DNA of 64,000 bases from CAYTTA01 sp964440655 (GTDB taxonomy: Bacteria > Bacteroidota > Rhodothermia > Balneolales > Balneolaceae): assembly GCA_964440655.1 (NCBI GenBank), contig CAYTTA010000006.1, positions 1-64,000 of the forward strand, read 5' to 3'. Position numbers and translations under genes: made by a program. Each line of letters starts with the position of its first letter. Positions within the stretch are counted from its first letter, which is position 1. This document shows, in pieces, positions 1 through 8,618 of the stretch. The notes beneath the pieces were generated by a model. That model searched no databases, was not told where the DNA came from, and was given only the letters and a program-made list of their open reading frames with translations.

Positions 1-628
1 TCCGGTGTCCCCGGTTAAGCAGCCTCCAGCAGAGATCGACTTCCTCCATATGAAACTCAAATCGCTCGTCGAATCCGCCACACTCCAGAAAAAGCTCCCT
101 CCGTATGGCCAGTGCCGCCCCCGAAGCCCAGAAGAGGTCGACCGGCTCATCGTACTGACCACGATCCTCCTCCACCGTTTCAAAGACCCGCCCCCTGCAG
201 AAGGGGTATCCCATTGAATCGATGAATCCGCCTGCCGCACCGGCATACTCGAAAAGACGGGGCTCCAGATGGGAGCGGATCTTTGGCTGGACCGCAGCCA
301 CCTCCGGATCGTCAAACTCCCGGAGCAGCGGGCCGAGCCACCCCGGCTCCACCCGGACGTCGTTATTAAGGAAGAGCAGAATTTCTTTTGATGCTTCGGC
401 CGCCGCCCTGTTATTTCCCCCGCAGTAGCCGTAGTTTTCAGGGAACGTCAGCAACATGCACTCGGGGTGATTTTCACGAATCCATTCGGCCGTTCCATCG
501 GTGGACCCGTTGTCGGCGATGATGATCTCCAGCTCGTTATGTTCGGTTCCTGTCACGGAATGCAGAAACGTTTTCAGGTGTTGCAGGGCATTCCAGGTGA
601 CGATAATGATGCTGACGGAACGGGGCAC
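1..628 (-). CDS. Family 2 glycosyltransferase, N-terminal part (runs off window start)
   Basis: Reading the minus strand inward from 628 gives an open frame to the window edge, so the C-terminus is missing. The start of the product (VPRSVSIIIVTWN) is the usual GT-A opening strand. It is followed by DNGSTDG (nucleotide-sugar contacts), then NNDVRVEPGW, the metal-binding DXD-equivalent region, and later EEVDLCWR, the ED-type motif with the catalytic base seen in rhamnosyltransferase-like GT2 proteins. It probably transfers a sugar from an NDP donor during envelope polysaccharide or glycolipid synthesis; the acceptor cannot be read from sequence. I chose the GTG at 628. An in-frame ATG at 712 would overlap the divergent phosphoesterase start and add a leader with no GT similarity. 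Family membership is secure, substrate unknown. Confidence 0.85.
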   Translation of the reverse strand, partial: MPRSVSIIIVTWNALQHLKTFLHSVTGTEHNELEIIIADNGSTDGTAEWIRENHPECMLLTFPENYGYCGGNNRAAAEASKEILLFLNNDVRVEPGWLGPLLREFDDPEVAAVQPKIRSHLEPRLFEYAGAAGGFIDSMGYPFCRGRVFETVEEDRGQYDEPVDLFWASGAALAIRRELFLECGGFDERFEFHMEEVDLCWRLLNRGHR

Positions 629-710
629 GGTCGGGGATGTTGTTAAGCAGGACAGGTTAAGGCAGGAAGATCCCGCAATCGGGCAAAAGTTACCAAACGT
701 TTTTGCCAAC

Positions 711-1205
711 ATGATAAAGATCGGACTGATATCGGATACACACGGGTACCTGGACCCACAGGTTGCCGACTTTTTCGCCGACCGGGACGAGATCTGGCAT
801 GCGGGGGATTTTGGCAGCCTGGAGATCGCCAGAGAGCTGCAACGCATTGCACCTCTCATCGGAGTTTACGGCAATATCGACGGACAGGAGATCCGCAAGG
901 AGTTCCCGCTGCACCAAAGGGTCGACCGCGAGGGGCTGGATATCTGGATGACCCATATCGGCGGGGTGCCCGGTCGATACTGCATACCGATCCGTGAGGA
1001 GATCTACGGCAATCCCCCTTCACTCTTCATCTGCGGTCACTCCCATATCCTGAAGATCGCCCGCGACCCGCAGCTGAACCGGATGATCTATATGAACCCC
1101 GGAGCGGCGGGCAGACAGGGATTCCAGGTCTGGAGAACCGTCGTCCGTTTTGAAGTGGACTCGGGAGAGATCGGGAATGTGGAAGTGATCAATCTGGATG
1201 TCTGA
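711..1205 (+). CDS. Metallophosphoesterase, YfcE/MJ0936 family
   Basis: A 164-residue single-domain calcineurin-like phosphodiesterase. All metal ligands are in place: SDTHG (D9, H11), HAGD (D33), GNID (N55), THIGG (H82) and GHSH (H110, H112), followed by NPGA. Family members hydrolyse phosphodiester bonds with a dinuclear Mn/Ni centre; the cellular substrate is generally unknown. The open frame extends upstream to 501, but that part is antisense to the glycosyltransferase and lacks similarity, so I use the ATG at 711 (MIKIGLISDTHG), which matches the family's N-terminus. It is divergent from the glycosyltransferase, with about 80 bp between the chosen starts for both promoters. Confidence 0.9.
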   Translation: MIKIGLISDTHGYLDPQVADFFADRDEIWHAGDFGSLEIARELQRIAPLIGVYGNIDGQEIRKEFPLHQRVDREGLDIWMTHIGGVPGRYCIPIREEIYGNPPSLFICGHSHILKIARDPQLNRMIYMNPGAAGRQGFQVWRTVVRFEVDSGEIGNVEVINLDV

Positions 1206-1239
1206 CCGTTTTGCCTGACTGCAGCTGAACAACCACCGG

Positions 1240-1471
1240 TCCACCAGATCTCCAGACACCAGTCTCCNNNNNNNNNNNNNNNNNNNNNNNNNNNNNNNNN
1301 NNNNNNNNNNNNNNNNNNNNNNNNNNNNNNNNNNNNNNNNNNNNNNNNNNNNNNNNNNNNNNNNNNNTCTCCAGACACCAGTCTCCGCACCAGGTCCCCA
1401 GACACCAGGTCCCCAGACACCAGGTCTCCAGATACCAGACCTCAATCAGCAGGCCTCAATCACCAGGCCCA
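1240..1471. repeat. Degenerate tandem repeat containing an assembly gap
   Basis: About 14-bp units of the type CCAGACACCAGGTCC recur on both sides of a 100-N gap, between the convergent phosphoesterase and rlmD genes. Units vary (CTCCAGACACCAG, CCCCAGACACCAGG, CTCAATCANCAGGCC). No coding potential. The repeat is the probable reason the assembly broke here. Confidence 0.75.
1268..1367. other. Assembly gap, 100 N
   Basis: Exactly 100 N. The 19 bases before it (1249-1267) are identical to the 19 after it (1368-1386), so the two contigs probably overlap and the true missing length may be zero or a few repeat units. Confidence 0.95.
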
Positions 1472-1481
1472 GCCGGACCTC

Positions 1482-2891
1482 CTACTCCGCCAGCCGAAGC
1501 TTTGCCACCGCCTCAATGTGGTAGGTCTGGGGGAACATATCCACCGGGCGCACTTCCTCGACCCGGTAGACCGAGGAGAGCTCCTTCAGGTCCCGTGCCA
1601 GGGTTGATGGCTCGCAGCTGACGTAGACAAGTCGGGGAACCCTCAGTTCAATCAGCTGGCGGACCACATCGGGGTGCATTCCTGCCCTTGGCGGATCGGT
1701 GACAATGCAGTCCGGGCGACCGTGTTCTTCCAGCAGCGCGGTATTGAAGGTATCTTTCATGTCTCCACGGACAAACTCCACGTTCTCCACCCCGTTGGTC
1801 ACGGCGTTCTTCCCGGCATTCTCTACAGCCTCCTCCACCAGCTCAATCCCCACTACTTTTCTCACTTTTCGGCTGAAGAAGAGCGAGAGGGTGCCGACTC
1901 CGCAATAGAGATCAAAGACAAGATCCTCCGGTCGGGGAGAGGCGAACTCCAGGGCGGTCTGGTAGAGCTTCCCGGCCTGTTCCGTATTGGTCTGGAAAAA
2001 CGAGAGGGCATCGATCCGGAACCGGTAATCGCCGATCGCCTCGGTGATGCTTCCCGTTCCGTGCAGCACCTGCTCATTGGGGTTGCGGGAAACCGGACCG
2101 GGGGAGTCGTTGGTGTGGTGCACGATGGTAGTGATCTCGGGAACAGCCGTGATCAGGTGGTCCCGGATCGCCGTAATCCACTCTGCCTTTCCGGACCGGG
2201 TTACCAGAATGGCCATCACTTCACCACTGTGTCGGGAGGTGCGGACGATCAGATTCCGCATGAAACCGGACCGGCGGAAGGTGTCGTAGGCGGGTATGCC
2301 ATTCTGAATACAGAAAGAACGGACCTCGTCCAGAATCCGGAAAGAGACAAGATCCTGAAGATGGCACTCCTGCAGATCGAGAATCTTGTCAAAGCGCCCC
2401 GGGGCGTGCAGCCCGGCGGCGAAGCCGGAATCCTCCACCTCCTCGCCACTCCGGATCTCCTCCCAGGAAAGCCAGCGGCGCGTGCTGAAACTGTACTCCA
2501 TCTTGTTCCGATAGTAGAAGGGCCGGTCGCATCCGACAATCGGCTGCACGATGGCCGGATCGAGCCCCCCGATCCTTTCGATGTGATCACGTACATGCTC
2601 CCGTTTCAGCTCCAGCTGGCGGGGGTAGGGCAGGTGCTGCCAGTTGCAGCCGCCACAGACCCCGGCATGACGGCAGAGGGGTGTTATCCTGTCAGGAGAC
2701 GGGACCAGAACTTCCACAAGGCGGGCTTCACTGTAGCTCTTCTTTTTTTTGATGATACGGGCCAGCACCCGGTCCCCGGGGGCGGTGTTGGGAATGAATA
2801 TCGCCATCCCGTCATGCCGGGCAACACCCTTTCCTTTGAAAGCGGTGGATGTGACTTCCAGTTCAATCTCGGAACCTTTTTTAAGAATCAT
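1482..2891 (-). CDS. rlmD: 23S rRNA (uracil-5-)-methyltransferase, RlmD/RumA type
   Basis: 469 residues, normal family length. An N-terminal TRAM RNA-binding domain (about 1-64) precedes a [4Fe-4S] cluster set by C73, C79, C82 and C176. FFQTNTEQ (299-306) is typical of TrmA/RumA enzymes. The SAM site is FDLYCGVGTLSLFF (326-339), followed by DPPRAG (399-404) and YVSCEPST with C426 as catalytic nucleophile. It makes m5U in 23S rRNA using SAM; which uridine (747, 1939 or both) cannot be decided here. It starts 51 bp after the cNMP-binding gene on the same strand, so co-transcription is likely. ATG start at 2891. The last codons end at TAG 1484-1482, next to the repeat block. Confidence 0.92.
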   Translation of the reverse strand: MILKKGSEIELEVTSTAFKGKGVARHDGMAIFIPNTAPGDRVLARIIKKKKSYSEARLVEVLVPSPDRITPLCRHAGVCGGCNWQHLPYPRQLELKREHVRDHIERIGGLDPAIVQPIVGCDRPFYYRNKMEYSFSTRRWLSWEEIRSGEEVEDSGFAAGLHAPGRFDKILDLQECHLQDLVSFRILDEVRSFCIQNGIPAYDTFRRSGFMRNLIVRTSRHSGEVMAILVTRSGKAEWITAIRDHLITAVPEITTIVHHTNDSPGPVSRNPNEQVLHGTGSITEAIGDYRFRIDALSFFQTNTEQAGKLYQTALEFASPRPEDLVFDLYCGVGTLSLFFSRKVRKVVGIELVEEAVENAGKNAVTNGVENVEFVRGDMKDTFNTALLEEHGRPDCIVTDPPRAGMHPDVVRQLIELRVPRLVYVSCEPSTLARDLKELSSVYRVEEVRPVDMFPQTYHIEAVAKLRLAE

Positions 2892-2942
2892 TCAGACAGA
2901 TACTTCTACTTCTTCTTTCAATGGACCTGCTTCAGGAGCCAC

Positions 2943-3482
2943 CTACTCTTCACTGCCGTATCGGCTCCCGTTCTGGATGGCGAAGGCGGTTTCGGCCCCG
3001 CTCACCTCGATCAGTTTGCGGGTGCTCCGGTCAAGCTGTTTCAGGACAAGCCCGGTAACGCCCTCAAGAAACTTCACGGCGATCTGCGGGTGGCGCCGCT
3101 TCAAAGAGTCGAAGTCGGGCTTGAAAAAACCGAGCAGCACGCAGTCTGTAAGACTCCGGGCTGATGAGGTGCGCCGGAGTTCATACCCGATCGAAAGGAG
3201 TCCGAAACTCTCCGGGGGAGAGAGCTCCCGCGTGATCACCTTTTTCTCCTCCTCCTCGCCTGCTTTTTCAATGATGAGCTGGACCCGACCGCTCTCGATA
3301 AAGTACATCCCGGTTGCCGGGTCATTCTGGTAGTAGATATACTCTCCCTCTGTATAGGTCCTGCGGTGGCAGAAACGGAGGAATTCCACCCGCTGAAGGG
3401 GAGAGAGGGAATTCAGGAACTGTGACCGGAGAAGGATGTTTCCTTCTCGTTTCAGCTTTTTCAGCGTATTTCGGTAAAACAT
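2943..3482 (-). CDS. Cyclic-nucleotide-binding domain protein without a DNA-binding domain
   Basis: 179 residues. Positions about 20-140 fit the CAP/CRP effector-domain beta roll (for example EGEYIYYQNDPATGMYFIES, then GRVQLII and a phosphate-cassette-like segment ending RRTSSARS). After the long helix (about 135-160) the protein ends in a short unstructured tail; there is no winged helix, so it is unlikely to bind DNA itself. The normal Crp fold is about 210-230 residues, so this is a single-domain version. It lies 102 bp upstream of no other promoter-like break than the Omp85 gene end and 51 bp before rlmD, which suggests one transcript. Ligand (cAMP, c-di-nucleotide or none) is unknown. 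Confidence 0.75.
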   Translation of the reverse strand: MFYRNTLKKLKREGNILLRSQFLNSLSPLQRVEFLRFCHRRTYTEGEYIYYQNDPATGMYFIESGRVQLIIEKAGEEEEKKVITRELSPPESFGLLSIGYELRRTSSARSLTDCVLLGFFKPDFDSLKRRHPQIAVKFLEGVTGLVLKQLDRSTRKLIEVSGAETAFAIQNGSRYGSEE

Positions 3483-3584
3483 CCGTGGAGTTGAATTTGA
3501 GTGATCCCGCAGTTCATCGGCCTGTAGTGCATCATCCCTTCGCGCATCCGTTTCGAAATGGGGCAGACAGGAAACGGAAAAAGG

Positions 3585-6005
3585 TCAGAAAGAGTGTCCG
3601 ATCCCGAAACTGAAATAGACCCTGCGGTTGTCGAACCACCCGATCCCCGGTTCATGGGCCCGGAAGGTGAAGTCGAATCGCGCCACAATGTAATCCCAGT
3701 CGAGCCGGATACCGAATCCCGTTCCGACCGCAATTTGATGATAAAAACGGTCAAAGAAAAATTTGCCGCCCTCCAGAAGATCCTTCTCCTCCTCGTCGGT
3801 GAAATCATTTCCGGGCCCGTACCAGACGTTGCCCGCATCACCATAAAACGCCAGATACCAGTCGGCATTCAGAATGTTTTCAAACATGATCTGACGGATC
3901 TCGGCAAAGCCGGCTAGCTTGATCTCCCCGCCGCTTATGGTGACACTGTCCGGCTCGATCTCTCCGGGACCGAGCTGGAACGGGCCCCATCCCCGGATGT
4001 CGTTGCTGCCCCCGGCAAAAAACCGCCGGCTGAGCGGTATTGTCTCACTCTTGTTGAACGGGTGGGCGAAACCGGCAAACCCTCTCCATGAGAAGACGGC
4101 ATCCGGACCGATGGGAATATAACGACGGTAATCGACCGAAAGTTTGAAGAACTGACTGTAGGCAAGACTGTTGTTGGAGAGGCCGATCGGGGAGGGAAGG
4201 GTGCCTTCGGTCCGGCCGGGAGTGATCAGGAAACGGTCCAGCAGCCATGGGAAGTTTCCTCCCAGGGCGAAGGAGTATTCACTGAAGTATCCGTAGTTCC
4301 TTTTTATCAGGTTGGTGTCGTGACTCCGGAAGGTGTAGCCGATCTGTGAGGAGAACTGCGGGCGGAAATCTTCCAGTACCCTCTGAAAGTCGAAACGTCC
4401 CTCGACCACCTCGTCGGGTTCGTCCGGATGGCGCCGGAACTGATTTCGGAGGGCATTCAGATAAGCCCTTGAGGGATCGGCATCGATCACATCGAGCTGG
4501 ATCAGATCCAAGAAACTGGAATTGCGGCGCGAATGGGAGACCTCATACCCCAGGGTGAACCTCAGATCGAAGTTGATGTCGAACAACGGCTGGTTCGACT
4601 GTCCGTAGGAGAGCTGGTACCGGGTCCGCCCACTGGTGAAAAACGGGCGCTTGTCGAGCGAGGCAAAGGGGAAGTTCAGCCTTGGAACAACGTAGTCGAT
4701 CCGCCCCTGATAAGTGTGAAACAGGGTGATGTCGTTGGTGAACTCCGGCGATGTGACCAGCTCCAGGTTGGTGTTGAAACCGATGGTCAGGTTTTCGCCT
4801 CTTTGGAAGAGGTTGTTGTTGGTGTAGTTCACACCCAGACCGGTACCGAAACCATAGCGCCGCATTCCGAAGATCTCCGACCGGAGAGAGTGCTTCGGCA
4901 AGGTCTGCAGATCGATGTAGACCGGAATGTCGCTTCCTGAGTAGTCCGGTATGGTTCCCTCTTCACTGAGACCGAAACTCCGGACGTTCATCATTCCGAG
5001 GTTCTGGAATTCATTCACCGTCTGCAGATAGAGCGAGTGATTGAAGAGATCTCCCGGCCGGAAGAGGATCTGGTCGGTGAGAAGGCTGAACCGGGTCTGT
5101 GCGCTCTCCTGTTTCTCCATATAGATCCGCTTTCCTTCGGTGACCGTTTCCCCCCCGGTGATGACCAGAGATTCATTGAACCCGCCTGCCGGAGTCCCAT
5201 CTGTCGCTCTCCCTCCATCATCGTAGGGACCGGAGAGGGTGATGTGCAGGTCCCCGAACCGATAGACTCCGCCCGGACGTATGACAAAAAGCACGTCCAG
5301 AGTCTGGGGATCCGCATCATCGGATCTTACCAGGGCCCTGACGGAGTCGCGCTGAACCGATGCATGTCCGTGATCCCGGAGAAAGTCAATGATCCGGGTC
5401 TGCTCCTCCCGCAGCTCCAGGGCATTGTACCGGCGTCTCACCTCATAGGTGGTGTCATCAATGGCGGCCCGGCCCAGGGTACGGCCACGGAAGAATGCTT
5501 CCCGCTCTCCGGGCTCTTCCAGATCGGGAAGCCCCGTCCAGGAGACGCTTCGGATCGTGGAGGCGGGTCCCTCTTCAATGAGAAAGGTGACCTCAACCCG
5601 CCCCGGCCTGTACTCCACAATGGAGGTATCCACCGTTGCCTCGAAAAAACCGATGTTCTCATAGTAGAGGCGGATCCGCTCCAGATCGCTGGCCACCGTT
5701 TCGCGATCCAGCAGGACCGGGGCCTCCCCGAACCTTCCGGTCAACCGGTGAATGTAGTACCAGGGGGTGAATCGGGGGATGCCGAGCATCTCCCGGTTTG
5801 TACGTGTGCGGATCAGGGTTCGAAGCGTCCGGCTGCGGACATTGTCGTTGCCGGAGAAGCGGATCTTGCGAACAATCTTTTCAGCCTGTTCACCGGTGGC
5901 GGGTTCCTCAGGCTCGTTGTTCTGAAAGGACCAGGCTTTTTCCTGGGCGAAGAGGAGGAGAAGCAACAGCAGCAGCGGAACCGTAATCCGGAGGCAGTGA
6001 CGCAC
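3585..6005 (-). CDS. Omp85-family outer-membrane protein (BamA/TamA-like)
   Basis: About 806 residues. The sorted order is a signal peptide (RHCLRITV then eight Leu), POTRA-like modules (about 45-330, starting IVRKIRFSGNDNVRSRTL) and a C-terminal 16-strand-type barrel. The barrel carries RRFFAGGSNDIRGWGP, the lid-loop motif (VRGF/Y equivalent, here IRGWGP), and ends in FSFGIGHSF, a terminal-Phe strand read by the BAM machinery. It probably inserts or secretes outer-membrane proteins; with this length and few POTRA modules it looks more TamA-like than the main BamA. The longer ATG start at 6047 lies inside a terminator hairpin, so I prefer the GTG at 6005, which leaves a compact signal peptide. 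ATG 6047 remains possible. Confidence 0.85.
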   Translation of the reverse strand: MRHCLRITVPLLLLLLLLFAQEKAWSFQNNEPEEPATGEQAEKIVRKIRFSGNDNVRSRTLRTLIRTRTNREMLGIPRFTPWYYIHRLTGRFGEAPVLLDRETVASDLERIRLYYENIGFFEATVDTSIVEYRPGRVEVTFLIEEGPASTIRSVSWTGLPDLEEPGEREAFFRGRTLGRAAIDDTTYEVRRRYNALELREEQTRIIDFLRDHGHASVQRDSVRALVRSDDADPQTLDVLFVIRPGGVYRFGDLHITLSGPYDDGGRATDGTPAGGFNESLVITGGETVTEGKRIYMEKQESAQTRFSLLTDQILFRPGDLFNHSLYLQTVNEFQNLGMMNVRSFGLSEEGTIPDYSGSDIPVYIDLQTLPKHSLRSEIFGMRRYGFGTGLGVNYTNNNLFQRGENLTIGFNTNLELVTSPEFTNDITLFHTYQGRIDYVVPRLNFPFASLDKRPFFTSGRTRYQLSYGQSNQPLFDINFDLRFTLGYEVSHSRRNSSFLDLIQLDVIDADPSRAYLNALRNQFRRHPDEPDEVVEGRFDFQRVLEDFRPQFSSQIGYTFRSHDTNLIKRNYGYFSEYSFALGGNFPWLLDRFLITPGRTEGTLPSPIGLSNNSLAYSQFFKLSVDYRRYIPIGPDAVFSWRGFAGFAHPFNKSETIPLSRRFFAGGSNDIRGWGPFQLGPGEIEPDSVTISGGEIKLAGFAEIRQIMFENILNADWYLAFYGDAGNVWYGPGNDFTDEEEKDLLEGGKFFFDRFYHQIAVGTGFGIRLDWDYIVARFDFTFRAHEPGIGWFDNRRVYFSFGIGHSF

Positions 6006-6024
6006 AGGAGGGTGGTTTGAAATG

Positions 6025-6056
6025 AAAAACGGCTGCATGAACTGCATGCAGCCGTC
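6025..6056 (-). terminator. Rho-independent terminator of the DUF2795 gene
   Basis: On the minus strand, ACGGCTGCATG pairs with CATGCAGCCGT across a 5-base loop and is followed by TTTTTC. It lies 34 bp after the DUF2795 stop and covers the upstream ATG of the Omp85 reading frame, which bears on that gene's start. Confidence 0.8.
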
Positions 6057-6089
6057 AGAACCGAAGCAATCTAACCGTGAATATACACA

Positions 6090-6344
6090 CTAAACATCAT
6101 CGTAGTCGAATCCCTCATCTTCTTCCCCGTGGAAGAAATCCTCTTTCCGGATGTAGTCCGGCCAGATATCTTCGATTCCCTCATATATCATGTCTTCTCC
6201 ATCTTCAATTTCATCGAGTTCGTAGAGGTTGTCGATCAATTGTTGCGGCAAGCCGTTTCTTTCCGCCCATTCGATCAATTCTTCTCTTGTTGCAGGAAAA
6301 GGAGCGTCATCGAGTGCCGCAGCGAGTTCTACAGTCCAGATCAT
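6090..6344 (-). CDS. DUF2795 domain small acidic protein
   Basis: 84 residues. The first half (LAAALDDAPFPATREELIEW, then AERNGLPQQLIDNLYEL) matches DUF2795, a small helical fold with the pattern of a short bacterial 'PASREDLI..A..NGA...V...L' motif. The tail is very acidic (EDFFHGEEDEGFDYDDV). Function unknown; no catalytic residues are evident. Preceded by an A/T-rich leader and followed by a strong terminator, so it appears to be its own transcription unit. Confidence 0.75.
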   Translation of the reverse strand: MIWTVELAAALDDAPFPATREELIEWAERNGLPQQLIDNLYELDEIEDGEDMIYEGIEDIWPDYIRKEDFFHGEEDEGFDYDDV

Positions 6345-6775
6345 GTTTGTATATCTATTTATTTTCGTATAATGATAAGGAAGTGTTTACGACCTTTCTT
6401 TTTATGGCTGCTTTGCGTCATCCTCGTCCGGACGAGCCCGCCCCGGGGCTGATCCTGCAACGGACCACAGGGAGGAAGTACGTCCGACCGGCCGTTACCG
6501 GCTTGGTTTCACCGGGTTACGGGGGCAGATCTGCAAAGCTCTCTGTCAGCATGCTATTAAATAGTTGCACGCGAAAAAATCAAGAGTGTTGCATGAAAAA
6601 GTAAATTCATTTCAGAACTCTGGAAGGTCCGGAAATAATTTTTATCTTGCACCGTCTAAAAGGGTGGATAAAGAGTTTTTTTTTAACGTCCCGGAAAGGA
6701 ACCTTATTGTGTCCCGTTCCGGATCCCATTGCGATGGTCACCATCCACTTAACATTCTAAATCTGAGTTTGGTAT
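6345..6775. other. Intergenic region between divergent DUF2795 gene and tatA
   Basis: 431 bp without a credible gene; short frames here have no family features. A/T-rich stretches lie at both ends, fitting divergent promoters. The middle (about 6410-6550) is GC-rich and I see no structure in it. Confidence 0.5.
6641..6650 (+). promoter_or_regulatory. Candidate -7 promoter element TTTATCTTGC
   Basis: The ten bases TTTATCTTGC, in an A/T-rich context, resemble the Bacteroidota -7 box TAnnTTTG. The identical decamer occurs upstream of leuS (26869-26878). It would give a tatA leader of roughly 120 nt. No clear -33 TTTG partner is seen. Confidence 0.3.
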
Positions 6776-7066
6776 ATGGGTAGTTTTGGAGGATTGGAAT
6801 GGATTGTCATCGGACTGGCAGTATTGCTGCTGTTCGGAGCCAAACGGATACCGGAGCTTGCCCGGGGGCTGGGTCAGGGAATCAGTGAATTCCGCAAAGC
6901 ATCGGAAGAGATCAAACGGGAAATTGATGAGGGGAAAAGAGACCCGAAACCCGTCCAGTCTCCACGAAGTGAGCCTGCACCCCGGCAGAATGCAGAGGTT
7001 CGACCGGAATCGCCCGCAACGGATCAGCCGGCCCCCGAAGAAAAGAGTGACAATCCGGAGGCATAA
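6776..7066 (+). CDS. tatA: Twin-arginine translocase subunit TatA/TatE
   Basis: 96 residues. Residues 1-20 form the single N-terminal membrane helix (GGLEWIVIGLAVLLLFGAKR), followed by the FGAKRIPELARGLGQGI hinge and amphipathic helix typical of TatA/E, then a charged Pro-rich tail. TatA oligomers form the pore that exports folded twin-arginine proteins across the inner membrane. No tatC or tatB is in the window. Its stop is five bases before gatA, so the two are almost certainly co-transcribed and may be translationally coupled. A frame in another register over the same DNA is a shadow. Confidence 0.9.
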   Translation: MGSFGGLEWIVIGLAVLLLFGAKRIPELARGLGQGISEFRKASEEIKREIDEGKRDPKPVQSPRSEPAPRQNAEVRPESPATDQPAPEEKSDNPEA

Positions 7067-7071
7067 GGCCG

Positions 7072-8607
7072 ATGAGTGATATTGTTTCTGCACAGCATCA
7101 GCTGAAGGGGGGAGATACGTCCCTGCCCGAAATAGTAGAAGGATTTCTTGATCAGATCCGGGAAAAGAACCCGCAGGTAAACGCCGTTGTCTCCCTGGAT
7201 GAGGAGAGCGCAAGAGAAGAAGCACGGCAGATTCAGAAAAAAATCGATGCCGGAACGGCCGGCCGCCTGGCCGGGGCTGTGATCGGCGTAAAGGATCTGA
7301 TCTCCGAGAGGGGAAAGCCTCTTACCTGTGCTTCCCGGATGCTCCACAATTTTGAGAGTCTTTACGATGCCACAGTGATCCGCCGTCTGCGCGAGGAGGA
7401 TGCCCTTCTTCTTGGCCGACTCAACATGGATGAGTTTGCCATGGGATCGTCCAGTGAGAACTCCATATACGGACCTGTGCGCAACCCCCATGATCCGACC
7501 CGGGTGGCGGGCGGTTCGAGCGGAGGAAGTGCTGCCGCTGTGGCTGCCGGTATGTGTCATGCGGCTCTGGGTTCCGACACCGGTGGATCGATCCGGCAGC
7601 CTGCCTCTTTTTGCGGAGTGGTCGGCCTCAAACCGACCTATGGCAGGGTCTCCCGTCTGGGATTGGTCGCCTATGCTTCATCCTTCGACAGCATCGGTCC
7701 GCTCACCCACAGCGTCCGGGACGCTGCACTCATGCTCAATGTCCTTGCCGGTCATGATCCTGAAGACGGAACCAGCTCCACACGGGAGGTTCCCGACTAC
7801 ACGGCCGCTCTGCAGAGCGACGGAACGCTCAGAATCGGTATTCCTGAAGCCTATTTCGGGGAGGGACTCGATCCGGAAGTCCGAAAAATTGTGGAGGATG
7901 TTCTCGCTCAGATGGAGAAGGACCGGCAGATCGAGCTGGTCCCCGTGGAGCTTCCCCATATGAAGTACGCCATCTCCACCTACTATATTCTGGCCACGGC
8001 CGAGGCATCGAGCAACCTGGCTCGCTATGACGGGATCCGGTTCGGCCATCGGGCGGATCTGTCGGAGGTGAAGAAAGAGCTTGCCGCCGAACGGGAAGAG
8101 ATTGAAAGCCGGATCCGGGGAGAATCCGACCCGGCAGAGAAGGAGGAGCTCCGCGGTATGCTGGAGCAGGTGGACTCCGCCCTGATCCGTCTCTACAAGA
8201 AATCCCGTACCGAAGGTTTCGGAAGCGAGGTGAAGCGCCGCATCATGCTCGGTACCTATGTCCTGAGCGCCGGCTATTACGATGCCTACTACGCCAAAGC
8301 CCAGAAAGTGCGACGTCTGATCCGGAACGACCTGGAGGAGGCTTTCTCCAGCGTCGATCTGATTGTCTCTCCCACAGCTCCCACTCCCGCATTCGAGCTC
8401 GACACCACGGTTCACGACCCGGTCGGGATGCTGCTGAACGACATGTATACAACGCCCGCGAACCTCTCCGGGATCTGTGGCATCAGCGTGCCCGCCGGTA
8501 CCACCTCCGACGGGCTTCCCGTCGGGATCCAGTTCATGGGGAACCGGTTCGAGGAAGGCAAAATCCTCAGGGCCGGACATCTGGTCGAGCAGCTGGTGGC
8601 CCTTTGA
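7072..8607 (+). CDS. gatA: Asp-tRNA(Asn)/Glu-tRNA(Gln) amidotransferase subunit A
   Basis: 511 residues, amidase-signature family at the usual GatA length. The Ser-cisSer-Lys triad is visible: K74 in IGVKDLIS, the cis-Ser in AGGSSGGSAAAVAAG (147-160) and the nucleophile S173 in GSDTGGSIRQPASF. GLKPTYGRVSRLGLVA follows, diagnostic for GatA rather than general amidases. GatA hydrolyses glutamine and passes ammonia to GatB, which amidates mischarged Glu-tRNA(Gln) or Asp-tRNA(Asn). gatB and gatC are not here, as is common. The next gene starts 11 bp downstream. Confidence 0.95.
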   Translation: MSDIVSAQHQLKGGDTSLPEIVEGFLDQIREKNPQVNAVVSLDEESAREEARQIQKKIDAGTAGRLAGAVIGVKDLISERGKPLTCASRMLHNFESLYDATVIRRLREEDALLLGRLNMDEFAMGSSSENSIYGPVRNPHDPTRVAGGSSGGSAAAVAAGMCHAALGSDTGGSIRQPASFCGVVGLKPTYGRVSRLGLVAYASSFDSIGPLTHSVRDAALMLNVLAGHDPEDGTSSTREVPDYTAALQSDGTLRIGIPEAYFGEGLDPEVRKIVEDVLAQMEKDRQIELVPVELPHMKYAISTYYILATAEASSNLARYDGIRFGHRADLSEVKKELAAEREEIESRIRGESDPAEKEELRGMLEQVDSALIRLYKKSRTEGFGSEVKRRIMLGTYVLSAGYYDAYYAKAQKVRRLIRNDLEEAFSSVDLIVSPTAPTPAFELDTTVHDPVGMLLNDMYTTPANLSGICGISVPAGTTSDGLPVGIQFMGNRFEEGKILRAGHLVEQLVAL

Positions 8608-8618
8608 CAGGGGGCAGC

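Noticed and set aside
1674..3164. 496-residue plus-strand frame over rlmD and the cNMP gene
   Set aside because: Reverse complement of two recognisable genes; no motif of its own.
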